Source of the DNA: Flemingiibacterium sp045634005
Lineage (GTDB): Bacteria > Bacillota > Clostridia > Oscillospirales > CAG-272
Length of the DNA: 64,000 nucleotides
Reading direction: 5' to 3'
Assembly: GCA_045634005.1 (NCBI GenBank)
Contig: JAZQZL010000018.1
Location: forward strand, 12,247 to 76,246
The position numbers and the translations under genes are program-made. The notes under the pieces were generated by a model. The model searched no databases and had not been told where the DNA came from. It saw only the letters and a program-made list of their open reading frames with translations. Of this stretch, positions 16,911-27,035 are shown piece by piece (within the stretch, counting starts at the first letter, position 1; every line of letters begins with the position of its first letter).

Positions 16911-18170
16911 TTATCCTTTTGTAACAGCCTCAAAATCCCGTACGAATTCGGGGTAAGATTTATTTATACAGCTCATATCGTCAACAAAAACGTCACCCGT
17001 ACAGCCTGCCGATGCCGCAGCCGCAGCCATTGCGATACGGTGGTCGTTGCACGCGCACACTCTACCGCCCGTAAGCTTTTGCTTGCCGACGATTACAAGT
17101 CCGTCCTCACTCTCGTGAGCCTCGCCGCCGAGCGCGTTTATCATCGCTGCAGTTGATGCGATTCGATCGCTTTCCTTAATACGAAGTCGGCCTGCGTTGT
17201 AAATACGAGTAGTACCGCTTGCGAATGCCGCCATAACGGCAAGTGCAGGCACCAGGTCGGGAATATCCTTTGCATCTATATCGTGTGCAACAAGCCCCTC
17301 CCCCTTCGCTACTGTAACGTCGTCGCCGTTCCACGAAACGTCCGCACCAAAGCGGCTTACTATATCAAACAGCGCGAAATCGCCCTGCTTTGTGTCGCGG
17401 TTTATACCGCTCATTGTAACCCTGCCTCCGATTGCCGCCGCAACCGCGAAAAACGCCGCCTGCGAGCAGTCGCCCTCGACGTCAATATCATTCGGAGTAA
17501 GCATACAGCCGACAACGGTGTAACCGTCGGACTCCTCTGTGATATTCGCGCCGAAGCGGCGCAGAGTTTGCAGCGTGAGATCAACATACGGCTTGCTCTC
17601 GAGCGTTGTCGTGATCTTTATTTTGCTTACGCCTTCAAGTGAAGTCGCCGCGCAGATAAGCCCTGTAACGAACTGCGAGGAGATATCGCCGCAAAGCTGA
17701 TACTCGCCCGCCGTAAGAGCTCCGTCGATAAGAAGCGGCAAAAATTCGCCGTTTTCGGGGTAAGTAAGCCTTGCGCCGCGAGCCTCAAGCAACTGCCTAT
17801 ATATGTCAGTAGGACGGTTTGGGAGCCTTCCCTCCCCCATGAACGTAACTCGTGCGCCAAGCGATGCGGCTATAGGAATTAAAAAACGCAAGGTAGACGC
17901 CGACTCGCCGCAGTTTATCGTAGCACTTGCACCGCGTCCACACGGCGCGCCTATGTAAAACGTCCGTGTATTAGAGTCGTACGTGATAGATGCACCGAGC
18001 GCTGAAAGGGCGCTCGCCGTAGCGGTAATATCGTTTGAAACGTCAACTCCGCGTACCACCGAGTGACCTGCAAGCGCCGCACCTATAAGCGCGCGATGCG
18101 ATTGGCTCTTCGACGAGGGTATGCGAACTGTGCCGTCTATTTTAGTGGGAGCAAATTTCATATTTTTCAT
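16911..18170 (-). CDS. aroA: 3-phosphoshikimate 1-carboxyvinyltransferase (EPSP synthase)
   Basis: 419 residues. It joins shikimate-3-phosphate and phosphoenolpyruvate in aromatic amino acid synthesis. Motifs: IPSSKSQSHRALIGAALA at residues 18-35 (substrate-binding Lys and Arg), NCGESASTLRFLIPIAA near 90, GDISSQFVTGLICAA, and RIKESDRIASTAAMINALGG with CNDHRIAMAAA towards the end. The start overlaps the aroB stop by four bases (ATGA), showing coupling. Confidence 0.96.
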   Translation of the reverse strand: MKNMKFAPTKIDGTVRIPSSKSQSHRALIGAALAGHSVVRGVDVSNDITATASALSALGASITYDSNTRTFYIGAPCGRGASATINCGESASTLRFLIPIAASLGARVTFMGEGRLPNRPTDIYRQLLEARGARLTYPENGEFLPLLIDGALTAGEYQLCGDISSQFVTGLICAATSLEGVSKIKITTTLESKPYVDLTLQTLRRFGANITEESDGYTVVGCMLTPNDIDVEGDCSQAAFFAVAAAIGGRVTMSGINRDTKQGDFALFDIVSRFGADVSWNGDDVTVAKGEGLVAHDIDAKDIPDLVPALAVMAAFASGTTRIYNAGRLRIKESDRIASTAAMINALGGEAHESEDGLVIVGKQKLTGGRVCACNDHRIAMAAAAASAGCTGDVFVDDMSCINKSYPEFVRDFEAVTKG

Positions 18171-19207
18171 ATCGAGTCACCAATCAGCGAAATCGGAAGT
18201 TTTTTAATGATTGGCGTCCCGATTTTATCAATAAGTATAAACTTGACTTCGTCGCCGACGCGCTTTTTATCCGAAGCAATTACCGAAAGAAGCGCATCTG
18301 TAGGATAGTCCATATCCGTCGGAAGTGACCACGCACAAAGCACGTCACGTATCTCTGCCTCGAGTGCCTTATCACATCCGAGCGCCGCGCCGACACGCGC
18401 CGCGTACAGCATACCGATTCCAACAGCTTCTCCGTGCGAGAATCGCTCGAATTTGCCGAGCTTTTCCACGGCGTGACCAACTGTGTGACCGTAATTTAGG
18501 ATAGCGCGAATACCGCACTCAAACTCGTCCTCCTCGACCACGCGCGCTTTTATCTTCATACAGCGGTATATCAACTCGGTACGGGATATGCTCCTGTCCG
18601 CAATCGAGTAAAACAGCTCCTTATCCGCGATACAGCCGTACTTGATAGCCTCGCCCATTCCATCGTCCATATAACGCTTCGGGAGCGTGTCGAGGAATTT
18701 ACTGTCCGCTATAACCGCGATAGGCTGGTGGAACGCACCGACGAGATTTTTGCCAATCGAAAGGTCAACGCCCGTCTTGCCGCCGATAGACGAATCTATC
18801 TGCGAGAGCAGCGTGGTCGGCACCTGAAGCACGTCGATACCGCGAAGGTACGTCGCCGCCGCAAATCCCGTCATATCTCCGCACACACCACCGCCAAGCG
18901 CAATTATCAGCGACTTTCGCGTAAGCGCTGCCGCGGCAAACGACGCGTACATTTCGGTAACGGTTTCAATACACTTACTCGTTTCGCCCGCCAAAAAGAT
19001 GTGCTCGCCCGCGAGTATGATACCGCACATTGCAAGTCGCGCCTTAAAATACTCGCCCCACAGAGAAAAAACATTGCTGTCGGACACAAGAAAAACGCGG
19101 TCGTATTCTCGCCCGGACAGAGCGCTCTCGAGCGCCTCTGCAAGTATATCCGCACCGACGTAAATCGTATATTCACCATGCGAATGCACAACGTTTATCT
19201 TTTCCAT
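18167..19207 (-). CDS. aroB: 3-dehydroquinate synthase
   Basis: About 346 residues. Converts DAHP to 3-dehydroquinate, with NAD and a divalent metal. Motifs: GGGVCGDMTGFAAATYLRGID (NAD-binding), VPTTLLSQIDSSIGGKTGVDL, the metal ligands in NYGHTVGHAVE and SHGEAVGIGMLYA. I start at ATG 19207, because the earlier in-frame GTG leaves almost no gap to the AAGG ribosome site. First gene of the run aroB-aroA-DUF362-ispE-lipoprotein. Confidence 0.95.
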   Translation of the reverse strand: MEKINVVHSHGEYTIYVGADILAEALESALSGREYDRVFLVSDSNVFSLWGEYFKARLAMCGIILAGEHIFLAGETSKCIETVTEMYASFAAAALTRKSLIIALGGGVCGDMTGFAAATYLRGIDVLQVPTTLLSQIDSSIGGKTGVDLSIGKNLVGAFHQPIAVIADSKFLDTLPKRYMDDGMGEAIKYGCIADKELFYSIADRSISRTELIYRCMKIKARVVEEDEFECGIRAILNYGHTVGHAVEKLGKFERFSHGEAVGIGMLYAARVGAALGCDKALEAEIRDVLCAWSLPTDMDYPTDALLSVIASDKKRVGDEVKFILIDKIGTPIIKKLPISLIGDSI

Positions 19208-19420
19208 AGCCGTTCTCACTACCTTTGCATAATTTGCAATTTAAAAGCGTAATTTCATACATCATAATATACCACAAATACTACTATACCACAAATCGCG
19301 TCATTTTGCAATAACACGGGCAACAAATTTATATTTTTTTCAAAAAATTCGCGAAGCCGTCACATACCCAACAGAATAAACGCAAAAAACGCCCCACAAT
19401 AGGCTAATTTCTAAAATGAC

Positions 19421-19450
19421 TTGACAATTATAGGATTTTTGCGGTATAAT
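19421..19450 (+). promoter_or_regulatory. Promoter of the AI-2E-family transporter gene
   Basis: TTGACA, 18-bp spacer, TATAAT, about 35 bp upstream of the start. Confidence 0.85.
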
Positions 19451-19487
19451 TAGACTGTGTAATAATATATTTTCCGGAGGTATGTCA

Positions 19488-20927
19488 TTGAAACTCGATT
19501 GGAACCGTAAATATACGACCATCGCAGCGTACGTAGTGCTCACCGCACTGATTCTAATGGTGCTTTGCACGGTGTTCGTTAATTTTACAGGCGTGAAAAA
19601 CTTTATATCAACCTTCAACGCGATAATGGCGCCGTTCTACATCGGTCTTATTATTGCGTACATCGCAAATCCGATAATGAAGCTGACGGAAAAATATATA
19701 TTCCGTTTTAAAGTTACTACGGCAAGACGATTCAAGCTAAAGCGCGGTCTTTCCATATTCATAGCACTTACGGTGCTTCTCATCGCCGTTACAATACTCT
19801 TTTTGCTCATTATCCCGCAGGTCGTTCTGAGTATAACAGACCTCGTTTCAAAGATGGAGGGTTATATCAAAAATACGGTATCGTGGCTCGATGAGTTTTT
19901 ACCCGATACTATATTTAACGCCGCAGACCTAACTCTTGAAAATTTCTATCACTCCATACTCAATTATTTTTCCGCCTCTGAAATTGGTGAAGAAATCTAC
20001 GATATTTCCGAACAGCTCGACGTTATTTCAAATAATCTCGACACGCTGATACACAACTCAATCACTATCCTGAAGGACTACGTACCCGTAGTGATCGGCG
20101 CGTTTGCCGGTGTTGCAAACGGTGTACTCAATCTCATCCTTGGCGTATTCTTCTCCATATACATTCTTGCATCAAAGGAAAAGCTTGCGGCACAGGCAAA
20201 GAAAACGATCCGCGCTTTTTCAAATGAGCGCGGTTACAACAGCATACTCGAATTTGGAAATTATGCAGATAAAACCTTCGGCGCCTATCTTTTCGGTAAG
20301 GTTATCGACTCGCTTGTTGTAGGCGTGGTTATCTTTATTGTATTCCTTATTTTCAAGATCCCGTATGCACCGCTTTTGAGCGTACTCATCGCGATAACGA
20401 ATATAATTCCGGTTATCGGTCCGTTTATCGGCGCGATCCCGGGTGTGCTCATTATATTCATCGTTGATCCCTCAAAGGTTCTTTGGTTTATCATCATCAA
20501 TATAATCGTTCAGCAGATAGACGGCAATATCATCGTTCCAAAGATACTCGGCGAAACGACCGGACTTTCTTCACTTTGGGTGCTTTTCTCCATAACCGTT
20601 ATGGGCGGCCTTTGGGGACTTATGGGAATGTTCGTCAGCGTTCCGATATTCGCACTGCTCTATATGCTCTTTAAGCTGTTCGTTGAAGGACGTCTCCGCA
20701 ACGATAATCTTCCATGCGAAACAGAGGAATATTACGCCGAAGCGGAAATTCGCAATTTCACCGAGAACGATGCTAATAAGAATTCTTTTGCAACGCTTAT
20801 CAAACGCACAAGCGAGGATACCTCCACAAAAACGCTCGGTGGAAAGCTGAAGGGCAAGATGAAGAAAAAAGGAAAAGCTTCACCCGACACCTCCGAAAAT
20901 GAAAACACCGCGGATAAAGACAACTAA
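19488..20927 (+). CDS. AI-2E/PerM-family membrane transporter
   Basis: About 479 residues with seven or eight predicted membrane segments: two near the N-terminus, a central amphipathic region (residues 110-200), then the conserved block PYAPLLSVLIAITNIIPVIGPFIGAIPG and QQIDGNIIVPKILG. The C-terminal about 90 residues are polar and charged (KGKMKKKGKASPDTSENEN). Family members have been linked to autoinducer-2 export or Na+/H+ exchange; the substrate here is unknown. TTG 19488 sits seven bases from GGAGG, whereas ATG 19482 touches it, so TTG is the better start. Confidence 0.88.
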   Translation: MKLDWNRKYTTIAAYVVLTALILMVLCTVFVNFTGVKNFISTFNAIMAPFYIGLIIAYIANPIMKLTEKYIFRFKVTTARRFKLKRGLSIFIALTVLLIAVTILFLLIIPQVVLSITDLVSKMEGYIKNTVSWLDEFLPDTIFNAADLTLENFYHSILNYFSASEIGEEIYDISEQLDVISNNLDTLIHNSITILKDYVPVVIGAFAGVANGVLNLILGVFFSIYILASKEKLAAQAKKTIRAFSNERGYNSILEFGNYADKTFGAYLFGKVIDSLVVGVVIFIVFLIFKIPYAPLLSVLIAITNIIPVIGPFIGAIPGVLIIFIVDPSKVLWFIIINIIVQQIDGNIIVPKILGETTGLSSLWVLFSITVMGGLWGLMGMFVSVPIFALLYMLFKLFVEGRLRNDNLPCETEEYYAEAEIRNFTENDANKNSFATLIKRTSEDTSTKTLGGKLKGKMKKKGKASPDTSENENTADKDN

Positions 20928-20934
20928 AAGCCGT

Positions 20935-20960
20935 GCGAGCCGTCAATTCTGACGGCTCGC
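20935..20960 (+). terminator. Terminator of the AI-2E-family gene
   Basis: GCGAGCCGTCA / TGACGGCTCGC stem followed by TTTTA. Confidence 0.85.
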
Positions 20961-20973
20961 TTTTAGTATACAA

Positions 20974-21000
20974 AAGGGGCGTCGCTATGCGACGCCCCTT
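20974..21000 (-). terminator. Terminator of ftsZ and the dcw cluster
   Basis: AAGGGGCGTCGC / GCGACGCCCCTT stem with TTTT on the - strand, immediately 3' of ftsZ. Confidence 0.85.
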
Positions 21001-21015
21001 AATTTTGGCCTTTAT

Positions 21016-22128
21016 TTATCTGTTTCTGTTGTTGCGGAGCATATCCATGATCTCTTTGAGCTGGTCGTCCTCAACGGTTTCTTCGGTGCACTCGGTTACA
21101 ATATCATCTTCAACCTTCTCCGCAACAGCCGCCTTTGCCGCAGTTTTTTCTACAGTGGGCTGCATGCTCTTGGGAGCGCTGTCGAAGCCGGTTGCGATAA
21201 CGGTTACGCGGATCTCGTCCTGAAGATCGGGGTCGATTGCAAGACCGAAGATAACGTTTGCATCGGGATGAGCCTCGTCGCGAACCATACTACCTGCAAC
21301 GTCAACCTCTTCGAGGCCGATGTCTGCGGATGCGGTGATGCTGAGAATGATGCCGCGAGCGCCTGCGATAGAGGTCTCGAGAAGCGGGCTGGAGATAGCA
21401 GCCTTTGCAGCGAGAGCAGCCTTGTCCTTACCGGTAGCGCTGCCAACGCCCATATGAGCGTAGCCTGCGTCAAGCATAATAGAGGTAACGTCAGCAAAGT
21501 CGAGATTGATGAGAGCGTCCTGAGTGATAAGCTCTGCCACGCTCTGTACACCCTGACGGAGTACGTCGTCTGCAACTTCAAATGCGTTAAGAAGAGTGAT
21601 TCTGGTGTCGGAAACTTCCTTGAGTCTTTCGTTGGGAACTACGATAAGAGAGTCAACAACATCGATAAGGTTCTTGATGCCCTCTTCAGCCTGCTGCATA
21701 CGAACCTTGCCCTCGAAAGCAAAAGGCTTGGTTACAACGCCAACAGTAAGGATACCCATATCCTTTGCAACCTTAGCAACGATAGGAGCAGCACCTGTAC
21801 CGGTACCACCACCCATACCTGCGGTAACGAATACCATCTGGGTGCCCTCAAGCACCTTCTTGATTTCCTCAAGCGATTCCTCGGCAGCTCTTGCACCAAC
21901 CTCAGGATTAGCACCCGCGCCGCGACCCTTGGTAACCTTTTCACCGATATCGATCTTGGTAACAGCGTTAGATCTTGCAAGTGCCTGTCTGTCGGTATTT
22001 ACAGCTACAAACTCAACTCCGCGAACGTTAGCCGCGATCATACGGTTGATAGCGTTGTTACCGCCGCCGCCGATACCGATTACCTTTATATTTACATCTC
22101 CGAAGTTATTGTCAATTTCAAATGCCAT
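21016..22128 (-). CDS. ftsZ: Cell division GTPase FtsZ
   Basis: 370 residues. A tubulin-like GTPase that forms the Z ring at midcell. Motifs: IGVGG-type loop IKVIGIGGGGNNAINRMI, the tubulin signature GMGGGTGTGAAPIVAKVAKD, and the T7 synergy region NLDFADVTSIMLDAGYAHMG. A short linker leads to the C-terminal peptide LKEIMDMLRNNRNR, which should bind membrane tethers. Start at ATG 22128, with GGAGGG nine bases upstream. It ends the dcw cluster; ftsA, its usual neighbour, is missing. Confidence 0.97.
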   Translation of the reverse strand: MAFEIDNNFGDVNIKVIGIGGGGNNAINRMIAANVRGVEFVAVNTDRQALARSNAVTKIDIGEKVTKGRGAGANPEVGARAAEESLEEIKKVLEGTQMVFVTAGMGGGTGTGAAPIVAKVAKDMGILTVGVVTKPFAFEGKVRMQQAEEGIKNLIDVVDSLIVVPNERLKEVSDTRITLLNAFEVADDVLRQGVQSVAELITQDALINLDFADVTSIMLDAGYAHMGVGSATGKDKAALAAKAAISSPLLETSIAGARGIILSITASADIGLEEVDVAGSMVRDEAHPDANVIFGLAIDPDLQDEIRVTVIATGFDSAPKSMQPTVEKTAAKAAVAEKVEDDIVTECTEETVEDDQLKEIMDMLRNNRNR

Positions 22129-22282
22129 GACCAAAAGCCCTCCTAAAATTTTTTATATCCGATTATCGAAACCCTCGATAAAATTTGTTCCTAATAACAA
22201 TATAATAATATGATTTGCAAACTTTTTCAAGAGATTTTGAAAAAGTTTAATATTTTTTTACGATTGATGCATATTTTTCGCC

Positions 22283-23155
22283 CTAATCGTCAAATTCTAT
22301 CACAAGATCCGGATTTTTGATAACCGGGCACTGTGACGGATCAGTTGCATCAATTGTTGCAGGCACACCATCCGCAAAGGCCGCGTGCGCAAGCATTCCT
22401 GCAACAGCCGTGAGCTTTGTAGCAAGCTCGTCACCGTTTCCAAGGTTAACCAGGTACTTATCGCTCACTATCAGTGCAAGATTGAAGCGGTCGCGCAGGT
22501 CAAACGCCGCCGTTTTTGTATAAAGCGGGCTCGTTTCAAGCGCACCGAGATATGCCCTTACGTATTTTTCCGAAACACTTTTGGAGAACTCAATATTCTC
22601 TCCGATTATCGCCGAATCTATTTCAGGGAACACAAGCTCGATAATATCCTGTGCCTCGAGTGACTCCCTATCGTCGACTCTCTCAAGCAGCCGAAGCTCA
22701 CGCGACAAGACGAAATGCTCACCGTAAAGTGTCGCAAAATACTGCGGCGCATCCTCGTTTACGGTAACAATGATCGTATCCGGTAATTTCCTTGTAATGC
22801 TAACAGCATTTATGTACGGAAGATGATCTATCGCACTGTTGAAATCAGACGCTGTAACCGTAAAAAGACTCATTCCCTTTTCAACGTCGGCGTACTGAAG
22901 CAGTTGATCAGTCGTATATCTCGACGAGCCGACAACCTCAATCTCGTTCACCCTGAAAAACATATTGAGGCAAATGAGAATAAAGACGAGCACGATAGCC
23001 GCAAATACAACGGAAAGCGCGACGCGCGTTGCACGCTTACGGCTCCGCCAACGCTTTGCAAATCGCTGAAACGTCTGCTTTTTTCTTATTTCATTCAGCT
23101 CTTTTTCATCACCGGAAAAAAATCTGCTGTTCCGGCGGTTTTTCGAATTGTTCAT
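22283..23155 (-). CDS. ftsQ: Cell division protein FtsQ/DivIB
   Basis: About 290 residues from ATG 23155. A basic cytoplasmic tail (RRNSRFFSGDEKELNEIRKKQ), one membrane helix near residues 45-65 (VALSVVFAAIVLVFILICLNMFF), then a POTRA domain (VNEIEVVGSSRYTTDQLLQYADVEKG) and the beta domain (LPDTIIVTVNEDAPQYFATL). It is part of the divisome linking FtsL/FtsB-type proteins outside the membrane. The ribosome site before the chosen ATG is weak, so the exact start is uncertain. Confidence 0.9.
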   Translation of the reverse strand: MNNSKNRRNSRFFSGDEKELNEIRKKQTFQRFAKRWRSRKRATRVALSVVFAAIVLVFILICLNMFFRVNEIEVVGSSRYTTDQLLQYADVEKGMSLFTVTASDFNSAIDHLPYINAVSITRKLPDTIIVTVNEDAPQYFATLYGEHFVLSRELRLLERVDDRESLEAQDIIELVFPEIDSAIIGENIEFSKSVSEKYVRAYLGALETSPLYTKTAAFDLRDRFNLALIVSDKYLVNLGNGDELATKLTAVAGMLAHAAFADGVPATIDATDPSQCPVIKNPDLVIEFDD

Positions 23156-23320
23156 CTTGTTCCCGCGAAAGCGCTGATCCTTTCCAAAATAAGTGATGCG
23201 AACAACGTTCAGCCTGCACGGCAAAACACTGCTCTTAAGTAATTATATCATAGCTATATGTGAAAAGTCAAGTAATTTGCGCCGATTTATATGCGCGTTT
23301 TGAGGTTTTTTCACACACTT

Positions 23321-24469
23321 TTACTGTTTTTTTGCTTTGTTTGTCTTGGCAAGCTCGCAAACGTCGAAATATATGCTCCGATTGGCATCGGCAAGCGCAA
23401 ACGCCTTTATATTCTCACACATTTCCGCCTGCTTTTTGCCGTCTGCAATAAGCCCGGAAAGGGTCTCTGTCAGCACGTTCCCGACAAGCTCCTTCTCCTC
23501 GAAAACAATCGCCGCGCCCTTATCGGCAAGGACCTTCGCGTTTTTGTATTGGTGATTATCTGCAACGTGCGGCGACGGAATAAGCACACAGCACTTTTCA
23601 AGTGCCGCAAGCTCGGAAAGCGTCATCGCACCCGCGCGGCTGACGACTACGTCTGCCGCCGCCATAAGCTCGGGCATATTGTAAATATACTCGCATATGC
23701 GAATATTTTCGCAGTCTGTGAGTCCGTATTCCTTCGCTTTTTCACTCGCTGCCTCGCGCTCGATAGCGCCCGTTGCGTGTATATGTAAAAGTTCCGGATG
23801 ATGCTTTGTGTAATCACGCATAAAGGCAAGCATCTCGTCGTTAACCTTCTCTGCACCCATACTTCCACCGTATGACAGAAGCAGGCGCTTATATTTGTCG
23901 CCAACACCAAGCTCCTTCTTCACAGAGTCCGCATCTATTGAAGCAAACTCTGGCTTTATCGGATTTCCAACCTTTACGACCTTGTCGCTGTAAGCTTCGC
24001 CGAGCGCATTTGCAGTTGCATCAAAGTTCACGTAAATACGGTCGACGTACCGCGCGAGCATCTTAACTGCAACTCCGGGAATAGCATTGGATTCGTGCAC
24101 AGCCGTAGGGACTCCCATCCCTGCCGCCGCCTTGAGAAGCGGCCAGCACACGTATCCGCCCGTGCCGATAACAATATCGGGAGCGAATTCACGTATCAGC
24201 TTCTTCGCCTTTATTGGTGAAGTAAAGGCAAGCCAAGCCGATTTTATATTGTACGGTGTCAGCTTACGCTTGAAGCCCTGAACCTCAACGTGATGAAGCT
24301 TATAGCCCGCCTTTGGAACAAGCTTGTTTTCAATACCGCGCGACGTACCGACGAACTCTATTTCAGCGTCCGCCTGATTTGCGCGTATAACGTCAGCTAT
24401 AGCGATTGCGGGGTTTACGTGTCCGCCCGTGCCGCCGCCTGTCATCAATACTCTCACTTTTATTACCAT
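23321..24469 (-). CDS. murG: UDP-GlcNAc:undecaprenyl-PP-MurNAc-pentapeptide GlcNAc transferase
   Basis: 382 residues, GT-B fold. It converts lipid I to lipid II on the inner membrane face. Motifs: MTGGGTGGHVNPAIAIADVI at the start, GGYVCWPLLKAA, LLSYGGSMGAEKVN opening the second domain, and DVVVSRAGAMTLSELAALEKCCVLIPSP with the donor-binding Glu. It follows ftsW by 33 bp and precedes ftsQ, where many Clostridia also carry murC and murB. Confidence 0.96.
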   Translation of the reverse strand: MVIKVRVLMTGGGTGGHVNPAIAIADVIRANQADAEIEFVGTSRGIENKLVPKAGYKLHHVEVQGFKRKLTPYNIKSAWLAFTSPIKAKKLIREFAPDIVIGTGGYVCWPLLKAAAGMGVPTAVHESNAIPGVAVKMLARYVDRIYVNFDATANALGEAYSDKVVKVGNPIKPEFASIDADSVKKELGVGDKYKRLLLSYGGSMGAEKVNDEMLAFMRDYTKHHPELLHIHATGAIEREAASEKAKEYGLTDCENIRICEYIYNMPELMAAADVVVSRAGAMTLSELAALEKCCVLIPSPHVADNHQYKNAKVLADKGAAIVFEEKELVGNVLTETLSGLIADGKKQAEMCENIKAFALADANRSIYFDVCELAKTNKAKKQ

Positions 24470-24502
24470 AGCTTTCTTTAGCGAAAGCTTCCTTCAACTG
24501 TA

Positions 24503-26020
24503 CTATTTTTTATGCTTTGAATATCTGGAAATCGAAAGAACGATACCCATTTCAGCAAGAAGAACGATAAGCGATGAGCCGCCGTATGAGAAGAACGGCA
24601 GCGATATTCCCGTATTAGGAACGCTGTTGGTTACAACGGCCATATTAAGAACGGACTGGATCGCTATCTTTCCGACGATACCCATAACGAGAAGCTGTGA
24701 ATACACGTCGGGCGCATTCATCGCAACGACAAGTCCGCGCCACACGAGCAGAGCAAACAGAATTATCACCGCCACAGCGCCGATAAATCCAAGCTCCTCG
24801 CAAACTATAACGAATATAAAGTCGTTCTGCGGCTGGGAAACGTACATATGCTTCTGATAGCTGTTTCCGAGTCCCTCACCGAAAAGTCCGCCTGAGCCTA
24901 TCGCAAAAAGTCCCTGCAGGGTCTGGTATCCAGCATTTTGCGGATCAAGCCACGGATCGAGCCACACCTGAAAACGCTTTCTTGCGTGAGGAAGGATAGC
25001 AATAAGCAAGCCAACGATGCCAAGTCCTGCGCCCATGCCGGGTAACATCCAAAGGCTTGGCGCGCCACTTGAAAAGATGATAATGATACCGATAAGCGCC
25101 ATAATTATCGTACCGGACAGATGCTTTTCTATAAGTACGAGTACGCACACCATACCGGTAATAAAGAGAGGCGTAATAACACCGTACCAACGGCGCACGT
25201 TGATCTTTGCAGGCTCTACTATGCGCTCGTAGTATCTGTCAAAATACCACGCAAGCATCATTGCAAGGCCGAGCTTCATAAACTCCGACGGCTGAATTTC
25301 GATAAAGCCAAGGTTAATCCAGCGTCTTGCACCGTTATGTGACATAGTGAAGCCGGGAATCGGGATAGGCACGATGCAAAGCATCAGAAAGCATCCGATA
25401 AATACGAACGGGGACACCTTACGCAAAAACTCCGGCGGTATCCTTGACGTAATAAACATAAACAAAAGACCGATAGCAACAAACACAAACTGCCTTGTGA
25501 TTATGTAATAGCTGTTATCGTACATCGTTTTTGAGTATGCATAGCTCGCAGAATATACCATTACCGTACCAAATGCGAGCAGTAAAAGCACAAGAACGAA
25601 GAAAACGTAGTCTATACTTCCCTTTTCGCGCACAAGGCTTAATCTGATGGCGTTGCGCTCCTCAATGGCATTCTTATCAACCTTATATGTCTTCTGTAAC
25701 CACTTTTTCGCACGGGAAACCGTACTTTCAGCATTGGGCACGCCAATGCTTCTCGGATCTCTGAGCGCAGTTTTCTGCGTGCGCACCTGTCCTGTTTGCT
25801 GTTGGTTCTGTGCGGTGCGTATACCGGTTTGCGTAGAGCGAAGCTCTTGTGTATTACCCTGACTGTTTCTGATTGCACGCATACCGTTTTGAGTGTTCTG
25901 CGTGGGAGTATTTGTCTGCGTATGAGTTATATTGTGTCCCTTTGTACCGCCCGGTGCATTATTTGCACGCTGAGCGCTCTGGGCTGTTTTGTAACGGTAT
26001 CCTTTTTTGTCGTCGTGCAA
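24503..26020 (-). CDS. ftsW: FtsW/SpoVE-type peptidoglycan glycosyltransferase with long N-terminal tail
   Basis: About 505 residues. The SEDS domain begins near residue 140 with ten membrane segments (VFFVLVLLLLAFGTVMVYSASYAYS; NNSGHGARRW-type loop SHNGARRWINLG; ENDFIF-like QNDFIFVIVCEELG; PNTGISLPFFSYGGSS). It polymerises lipid II together with the class B PBP of the cluster. The first about 135 residues are a low-complexity Gln/Thr/Asn-rich cytoplasmic tail, unusual in length. The start is taken as TTG 26020, correctly spaced from AGGAGG; upstream GTG 26038 overlaps that site. Confidence 0.93.
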   Translation of the reverse strand: MHDDKKGYRYKTAQSAQRANNAPGGTKGHNITHTQTNTPTQNTQNGMRAIRNSQGNTQELRSTQTGIRTAQNQQQTGQVRTQKTALRDPRSIGVPNAESTVSRAKKWLQKTYKVDKNAIEERNAIRLSLVREKGSIDYVFFVLVLLLLAFGTVMVYSASYAYSKTMYDNSYYIITRQFVFVAIGLLFMFITSRIPPEFLRKVSPFVFIGCFLMLCIVPIPIPGFTMSHNGARRWINLGFIEIQPSEFMKLGLAMMLAWYFDRYYERIVEPAKINVRRWYGVITPLFITGMVCVLVLIEKHLSGTIIMALIGIIIIFSSGAPSLWMLPGMGAGLGIVGLLIAILPHARKRFQVWLDPWLDPQNAGYQTLQGLFAIGSGGLFGEGLGNSYQKHMYVSQPQNDFIFVIVCEELGFIGAVAVIILFALLVWRGLVVAMNAPDVYSQLLVMGIVGKIAIQSVLNMAVVTNSVPNTGISLPFFSYGGSSLIVLLAEMGIVLSISRYSKHKK

Positions 26021-26038
26021 ATTCTCCACCTCCTGCAC

Positions 26039-27019
26039 TTAAATTCCGAAGTATGCAAGCACACCCGCAATAACGGTGACAAGCGAAAATACGCCAACCA
26101 CCTTAAGCTCCGACCAACCGCATTTTTCAAAATGATGATGGATCGGCGCCATCTTGAAAATTCTTTTTTTAGTAAGCTTATAAAATCCTACCTGAAGTAT
26201 TACGGACACAGCCTCACAGATATACACGATACCTACGATAACAATAATAAGTGGATTATTTATCATAAACGCCATACCAACGGCAAGACCTCCGAGGAAC
26301 AGCGAGCCTGTGTCGCCCATAAATACGCGCGCCGGATAGAAATTGTAGACCAAAAAGCCAAGACACGCACCCATTGTGATCGCCGAAACAACTGCTGTGG
26401 GAATGCTTGCGAGCGTAAACGCCGCAACTGCAAAAAACGCGCCGAGCGCAAGCGTAACGCCGCTTGCAAGACCGTCGATTCCGTCGGTCAGATTAACAGC
26501 ATTGACGATACCTGTTATAAGCAGTATCGAGAAAATGTAGTAGAATATGCCAAGCTCGACCGAAATGCCGAAATACGGGATATAAAGCTCGGTCGAAAGG
26601 TTGCCCGTAAGCTTAAGCACGGCAAGAAAAAGACCTGCGGCAATAAGCTGAAGCAAATATTTCTGCGTTGCAGTGAGCCCCTCGTTGCGGTGATTTTTGA
26701 ATTTTGTAAGGTCGTCAACTACTCCTATTGCACCGTTAGCAAGCGCAAATGCTATGACGGTCATCGCAGGAAGAAGTCCGTCGGCGACGTCAGTCGCTAT
26801 CATAAGAACCACCGACAGCGCAAACGTTATGACTGATGCGATAATAAAGCTGATGCCACCCATCGTGGGCGTGCCCTCTTTACTCTTGTGCCAACGCGGA
26901 CCTATATCGAGTATCTGCTGACCAAGCTTCATACTCTTTAACTTCGGTATGAGTATGCGCGCCGAAATAGCAGTTATAGCAAAGGTCAGTACAAGCGCGA
27001 CAAGGAAATACAGTATCAT
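26039..27019 (-). CDS. mraY: Phospho-N-acetylmuramoyl-pentapeptide transferase
   Basis: About 326 residues with ten membrane helices. It moves phospho-MurNAc-pentapeptide from UDP to undecaprenyl phosphate, giving lipid I. Motifs: GTPTMGGISFI, the catalytic-Asp regions GVVDDLTKFKNHRNEG and NLTDGIDGLASGV, and MGDTGSLFLGGL, ending with PIHHHFEKCGWSE. ATG 27019 follows GAGGTG. Situated between murF and ftsW; murD, normally next, is absent. Confidence 0.97.
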   Translation of the reverse strand: MILYFLVALVLTFAITAISARILIPKLKSMKLGQQILDIGPRWHKSKEGTPTMGGISFIIASVITFALSVVLMIATDVADGLLPAMTVIAFALANGAIGVVDDLTKFKNHRNEGLTATQKYLLQLIAAGLFLAVLKLTGNLSTELYIPYFGISVELGIFYYIFSILLITGIVNAVNLTDGIDGLASGVTLALGAFFAVAAFTLASIPTAVVSAITMGACLGFLVYNFYPARVFMGDTGSLFLGGLAVGMAFMINNPLIIVIVGIVYICEAVSVILQVGFYKLTKKRIFKMAPIHHHFEKCGWSELKVVGVFSLVTVIAGVLAYFGI

Positions 27020-27035
27020 ATGCTTCACCTCGATG

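Noticed and set aside
21268..22213. Two long + strand frames opposite ftsZ
   Set aside because: Both are mirror frames of a highly conserved gene.
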